Positions 4,582-6,904 of a stretch of 6,904 nucleotides of DNA are shown here, one piece after another. Position 1 is the stretch's first letter. Each line of letters opens with the position of its first letter. Under the pieces are notes generated by a model. The model was given only the letters and a program-made list of their open reading frames with translations. It did no database searches and was not told where the DNA came from. The DNA is from Actinomycetota bacterium (GTDB lineage Bacteria; Actinomycetota; Geothermincolia; Geothermincolales; RBG-13-55-18), in assembly GCA_028275245.1 (NCBI GenBank), contig JAPWVA010000062.1, forward strand, positions 1 to 6,904, in the 5' to 3' direction. The position numbers and the translations under genes are program-made.

Positions 4582-6585
4582 TCACAGGGAGAGGCCGAGC
4601 TCGTACCCCTCCCGGATGGCGTCGATGGCCTTGCGGGCCTCCTTCGCATCCCCCACCAGGTGAACCTCCATCCCCGTCCGCTTGAGCTCCTCGTAGAGCC
4701 TTTGCTCTGGGCAGGACCCCACGGCGATGATGACCGTGTCGGCGGGGATGGACTCCTCCCGGCCTTCCACCTCCACCACCACCCGGTCATCCTCGATGCG
4801 CTTGGCCTTGGCATTCCGCTTGATCTCGATGCCCAGGTTGCGCATGTCCTGGAGCAGGCTCCAGCGGGTGGAGAGCCCCACGTCGCGGCACACCTTGTCC
4901 ATCATCTCCACCACGGTGACTTTCTTGGTGCCCCGGGTACAGAGCTCCTTGAGGGTCTCGATGTCCTCCCCCCGGTTCATGAGCAAGAAGTGCAGGGTCT
5001 CGGGGGATATGGTGCCGATGCTGGCCACGTACATGGCCGTCTCGGAGCCCACGGCACCTCCCCCGATGACCACCACTTCCTTGCCCTCGGGGTCGGAGTC
5101 GCCGCTCAGCACGTCCCAAGCCATGAGCACGTGGGGCTTATCGATGCCGGGTATATTGGGGACCACCTGGTTGGCCCCGGTGGCCACCACCACCGCTTCG
5201 TAGCCCTCGGCCAACAAGGTCTCGGCGTCAGCCTCCGTCTCCAGCAATACCTCCACCCCAGCGGCGTCCAACTGGGTGTCCAGGTCGTCCACTGCGGTCC
5301 AGAACTCCTCCCGGCCAGGGGGCACCGCCGCCAGGTTGAGTTGCCCACCCAGCATGGGGGTGCGCTCGTAGAGGGTGACCTGATGGCCTCGCCGGGCTGC
5401 GGTGATGGCGACCTTCATCCCGCCCGGGCCTCCACCCACCACGGCGATCCGGCGGGGTCTTTCCGCTGGCTTTTCCTCCAGCTCCAGCTCCCGTCCCGCC
5501 CTGGGGTTCAAGGTGCAGGTGACCGGTTGCAGGTAGAACACGTTGTCGAAACACCCTTGGTTGCAGGCTATACAGTGGGTTATCTCCTCCAGCCTGCCCT
5601 CCCTGGCTTTGATAGGCATGTAGGGGTCGGCGATGAGGGCACGGGCCATGCCCACCATGTCGGCCAGGCCAAGGCGCAGCACCTCGTCGGCCACCAGCGG
5701 GTCGTTGATGCGGTTGCAGGCGATGACTGGGGCCTCGGTGAGCCTCTTCACCCCGGCGGCCAGGTAGACCAGGCCGGCCCGGGGCACGGACATGGGTAGC
5801 TGGGGCACACGGGTCTCGTGCCAACCCCCGGTAACATTGACCAGGTCCACCCCGTGCCTCACTGCCTCGGCCGCGAAGAGGGCATTCTCACGGTTGGTGT
5901 TGCCCCCCTCCATGTAATCATGGCCGGACACTCGCATCATGACGGGGTAATCCGGACCCACCGCCTTCCTCACCGCCTCCACCACCTCCAGGCCGAAGCG
6001 CATGCGGTTTTCTAGGGAACCTCCGTACTCGTCGTCCCGCAGGTTGGTCACAGGGGAGAGGAACTGATTGATCAGGTAACCGGCGCTGGCCAGGATCTCC
6101 ACCAGGTCATAGCCAGCCCTCTTGGCCCTAAGCGCCGCCCTGGCGTAGTTCTCTATGGTCTCCTGGATCTCATCCTTGGTCATGGCGTGGGGTTCCTCAC
6201 CCGTGAAGCGGGAGCGGACCGCCGAGGGAGCCCTGGCTTGCCGCCCACCGATGGAGATGGAATGGGCGTAGCGGCCGGCGTGGTAGAGTTGGCAAGCCAC
6301 GGCGGCCCCGTGCTTCTTTATCGCCCTCACCAGGGCGGCGTGGCCCTCGACGAGGGAATCGTCTCTTATGTCCACCATCCAGGTAGCCCCGGCATAATCG
6401 TCGATGATGCACCCGCCCACGATGATCAGACCGGCGCCTCCTGCCGCTCTCTCCTGGTAGAAGGCGATGAGGCGATCGTTCACCTTTCCATCGGGGGTGT
6501 AGTTAAGGTGCATGGCGGTCATGACTATACGGTTGCGGATCTCCAGGTCGCGGATCTTGATGGGCGTGAAGAGCTTCTTGAACAT
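4582..6585 (-). CDS. FadH-like 2,4-dienoyl-CoA reductase / enoate reductase (FMN, 4Fe-4S, FAD)
   Basis: This 667-residue cytosolic flavoenzyme belongs to the group containing bacterial FadH, BaiCD/BaiH and trimethylamine dehydrogenase. An Old Yellow Enzyme TIM barrel (about 1-335) binds FMN. Residues matching the FadH catalytic pair are present: Y170 in SAGYLINQF and H256 in GGWHETRVP. Cysteines 338, 341, 345 and 357 (C-x2-C-x3-C-x11-C) hold a 4Fe-4S cluster. A FAD-binding motif GGGPGG lies at 384-389 and a pyridine-nucleotide motif GGGAVG at 508-513. The protein ends GDAKEARKAIDAIREGYELG, as in relatives. The length matches E. coli FadH. Electrons should pass NAD(P)H-FAD-FeS-FMN to reduce a C=C bond conjugated to a CoA thioester or enone. 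The ATG has AGGAGGG five bases upstream and an extended -10 about 46 bases upstream. The exact substrate (dienoyl-CoA, cyclic enone or steroid-like) is not settled. Confidence 0.92.
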   Translation of the reverse strand: MFKKLFTPIKIRDLEIRNRIVMTAMHLNYTPDGKVNDRLIAFYQERAAGGAGLIIVGGCIIDDYAGATWMVDIRDDSLVEGHAALVRAIKKHGAAVACQLYHAGRYAHSISIGGRQARAPSAVRSRFTGEEPHAMTKDEIQETIENYARAALRAKRAGYDLVEILASAGYLINQFLSPVTNLRDDEYGGSLENRMRFGLEVVEAVRKAVGPDYPVMMRVSGHDYMEGGNTNRENALFAAEAVRHGVDLVNVTGGWHETRVPQLPMSVPRAGLVYLAAGVKRLTEAPVIACNRINDPLVADEVLRLGLADMVGMARALIADPYMPIKAREGRLEEITHCIACNQGCFDNVFYLQPVTCTLNPRAGRELELEEKPAERPRRIAVVGGGPGGMKVAITAARRGHQVTLYERTPMLGGQLNLAAVPPGREEFWTAVDDLDTQLDAAGVEVLLETEADAETLLAEGYEAVVVATGANQVVPNIPGIDKPHVLMAWDVLSGDSDPEGKEVVVIGGGAVGSETAMYVASIGTISPETLHFLLMNRGEDIETLKELCTRGTKKVTVVEMMDKVCRDVGLSTRWSLLQDMRNLGIEIKRNAKAKRIEDDRVVVEVEGREESIPADTVIIAVGSCPEQRLYEELKRTGMEVHLVGDAKEARKAIDAIREGYELGLSL

Positions 6586-6627
6586 CTCCTCCCTCCTGCG
6601 GGTCCGAGAAGCCAGGCCGACGTGTGC

Positions 6628-6633
6628 TATAGT
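6628..6633 (+). promoter_or_regulatory. Possible -10 box for the CoA-transferase gene
   Basis: TATAGT on the plus strand would start transcription near 6640, about 85 bases before the ATG at 6725. No good -35 hexamer is visible. It overlaps the opposing -10 element, so the two promoters could not easily be occupied together. Confidence 0.3.
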
Positions 6634-6639
6634 ATACCA
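6631..6639 (-). promoter_or_regulatory. Extended -10 promoter for the reductase gene
   Basis: The minus strand reads TGGTATACT, a TGn-extended -10 element. Transcription would start near 6624, giving a leader of about 39 bases that contains the AGGAGGG ribosome site. The hexamer 17 bases upstream (CTGGGA) is not -35-like, which suits an extended -10 promoter. Confidence 0.55.
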
Positions 6640-6651
6640 GAATCCAGGCCA

Positions 6652-6663
6652 TCTCCCAGGAGA
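6652..6663. promoter_or_regulatory. Short palindrome over the reductase -35 region
   Basis: TCTCC-CA-GGAGA is a perfect 5+5 inverted repeat. It covers the place where the -35 box of the minus-strand reductase promoter would sit, and it lies just downstream of the predicted plus-strand start. It could be a shared operator for the divergent pair, but a palindrome this short can arise by chance. Confidence 0.3.
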
Positions 6664-6724
6664 ACCGGCGCGCTCCCTTCATACTGTGAGAAGAGAGCCT
6701 TTCAAGGATGTGGGGAGGGAGGAG

Positions 6725-6904
6725 ATGAATGGGAATATCTGGGAAAGGGCGCTGGACAAGGAAAGGGTCTCAGCCCTGGAGCCGGATGAGGACAAGGTTA
6801 TGGACCTCCGCTCAGCGGTGGAGCGGTTCGTCCGACCGGGAATGCATCTGCACGTGGCCCATGCCTACCTGAGGCCCAACGCCGCCCTCTACGAGATATG
6901 CCGA
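6725..6904 (+). CDS. CoA-transferase alpha-subunit-like protein, N-terminal part only
   Basis: The first 60 codons are present and the frame runs off the right edge. The protein begins MNGNIWERALDK and reaches DLRSAVERFVRPGMHLHVAH, then RPNAALYEICR. The pattern of a short helix, then FV-PGM-hxh (a buried strand after a Gly turn), then ALYEI-R is typical of the start of family I CoA-transferase alpha subunits (glutaconate CoA-transferase GctA or IpdA-like). These move CoA between acyl groups or, in Ipd-type members, act as ring-opening hydrolases. The catalytic glutamate lies in the beta subunit, expected downstream and outside the window. GGGGAGG ends six bases before the ATG. It is transcribed divergently from the FadH-like reductase, which supports a joint acyl-CoA pathway. 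The subfamily cannot be fixed from this fragment. Confidence 0.7.
   Translation, partial: MNGNIWERALDKERVSALEPDEDKVMDLRSAVERFVRPGMHLHVAHAYLRPNAALYEICR

Noticed and set aside
4562..4600. Short GGCC/GGCC hairpin and a CGGCCT/AGGCCG stem around the reductase stop codon
   Set aside because: Stems of 4-6 bp are expected by chance in DNA this GC-rich, and there is no T-run. The 4485-4535 hairpin is the much stronger candidate.
4660..5799. Long plus-strand open frame (379 codons) opposite the reductase gene
   Set aside because: It is antisense to a protein with complete cofactor motifs, is rich in His/Gly/Leu/Val with no recognisable domain, and is the usual mirror frame of a GC-rich gene.
1..6904. 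Defence system, CRISPR array, tRNA/rRNA, insertion sequence or toxin-antitoxin pair
   Set aside because: No repeat-spacer array, terminal inverted repeats, transposase motifs, cloverleaf or rRNA blocks were seen. All clear genes belong to common metabolic, transport or signalling families.

Overview
This window comes from a GC-rich bacterium. Codons in the clear genes mostly end in G or C, and ribosome binding sites are strong GGGAGG or GGAGG types. An FadH-type acyl-CoA reductase lies next to the start of a CoA-transferase gene, with no sign of a plasmid, phage or insertion sequence. This fits chromosomal DNA of an acyl-CoA-metabolising, probably anaerobic or facultative organism. A deep-branching actinobacterial or related lineage is plausible, but that is only an impression from gene style.

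Layout, left to right. Bases 1-305 hold no convincing gene but carry a two-copy tandem repeat with a 29-base step (203-260). A plus-strand gene (306-1451) encodes a membrane-anchored or secreted protein with a His/acid-rich linker and two galactose-binding-like beta-sandwich modules. It converges on a minus-strand potassium channel subunit with RCK domains (1491-2528). Upstream of that, also on the minus strand, is a glyoxalase-II-like metallo-beta-lactamase-fold hydrolase (2763-3392). A gene-free stretch of about 390 bases holds a probable minus-strand -10 box and a 34-base imperfect direct repeat. It separates the hydrolase from a divergent plus-strand signalling gene (3784-4464), a receiver domain fused to a HisKA phosphotransfer helix pair with no ATPase domain. 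That gene converges, across a strong intergenic hairpin, on a large minus-strand FadH-like flavin/iron-sulfur enoate reductase (4582-6585). A divergent promoter region then leads to the first 60 codons of a CoA-transferase alpha-subunit-like gene cut off by the window edge (6725-6904).

The only functional pairing with real support is the divergent reductase/CoA-transferase pair, which suggests a CoA-thioester catabolic locus with shared control. The remaining genes look like independent single-gene units for ion transport, thioester or metabolite detoxification, signalling and the cell surface. I found no defence system, CRISPR array, RNA gene or mobile element. The most unusual points are the kinase-less REC-HisKA fusion, a non-canonical selectivity filter in the potassium channel, and the repeats placed next to promoters.
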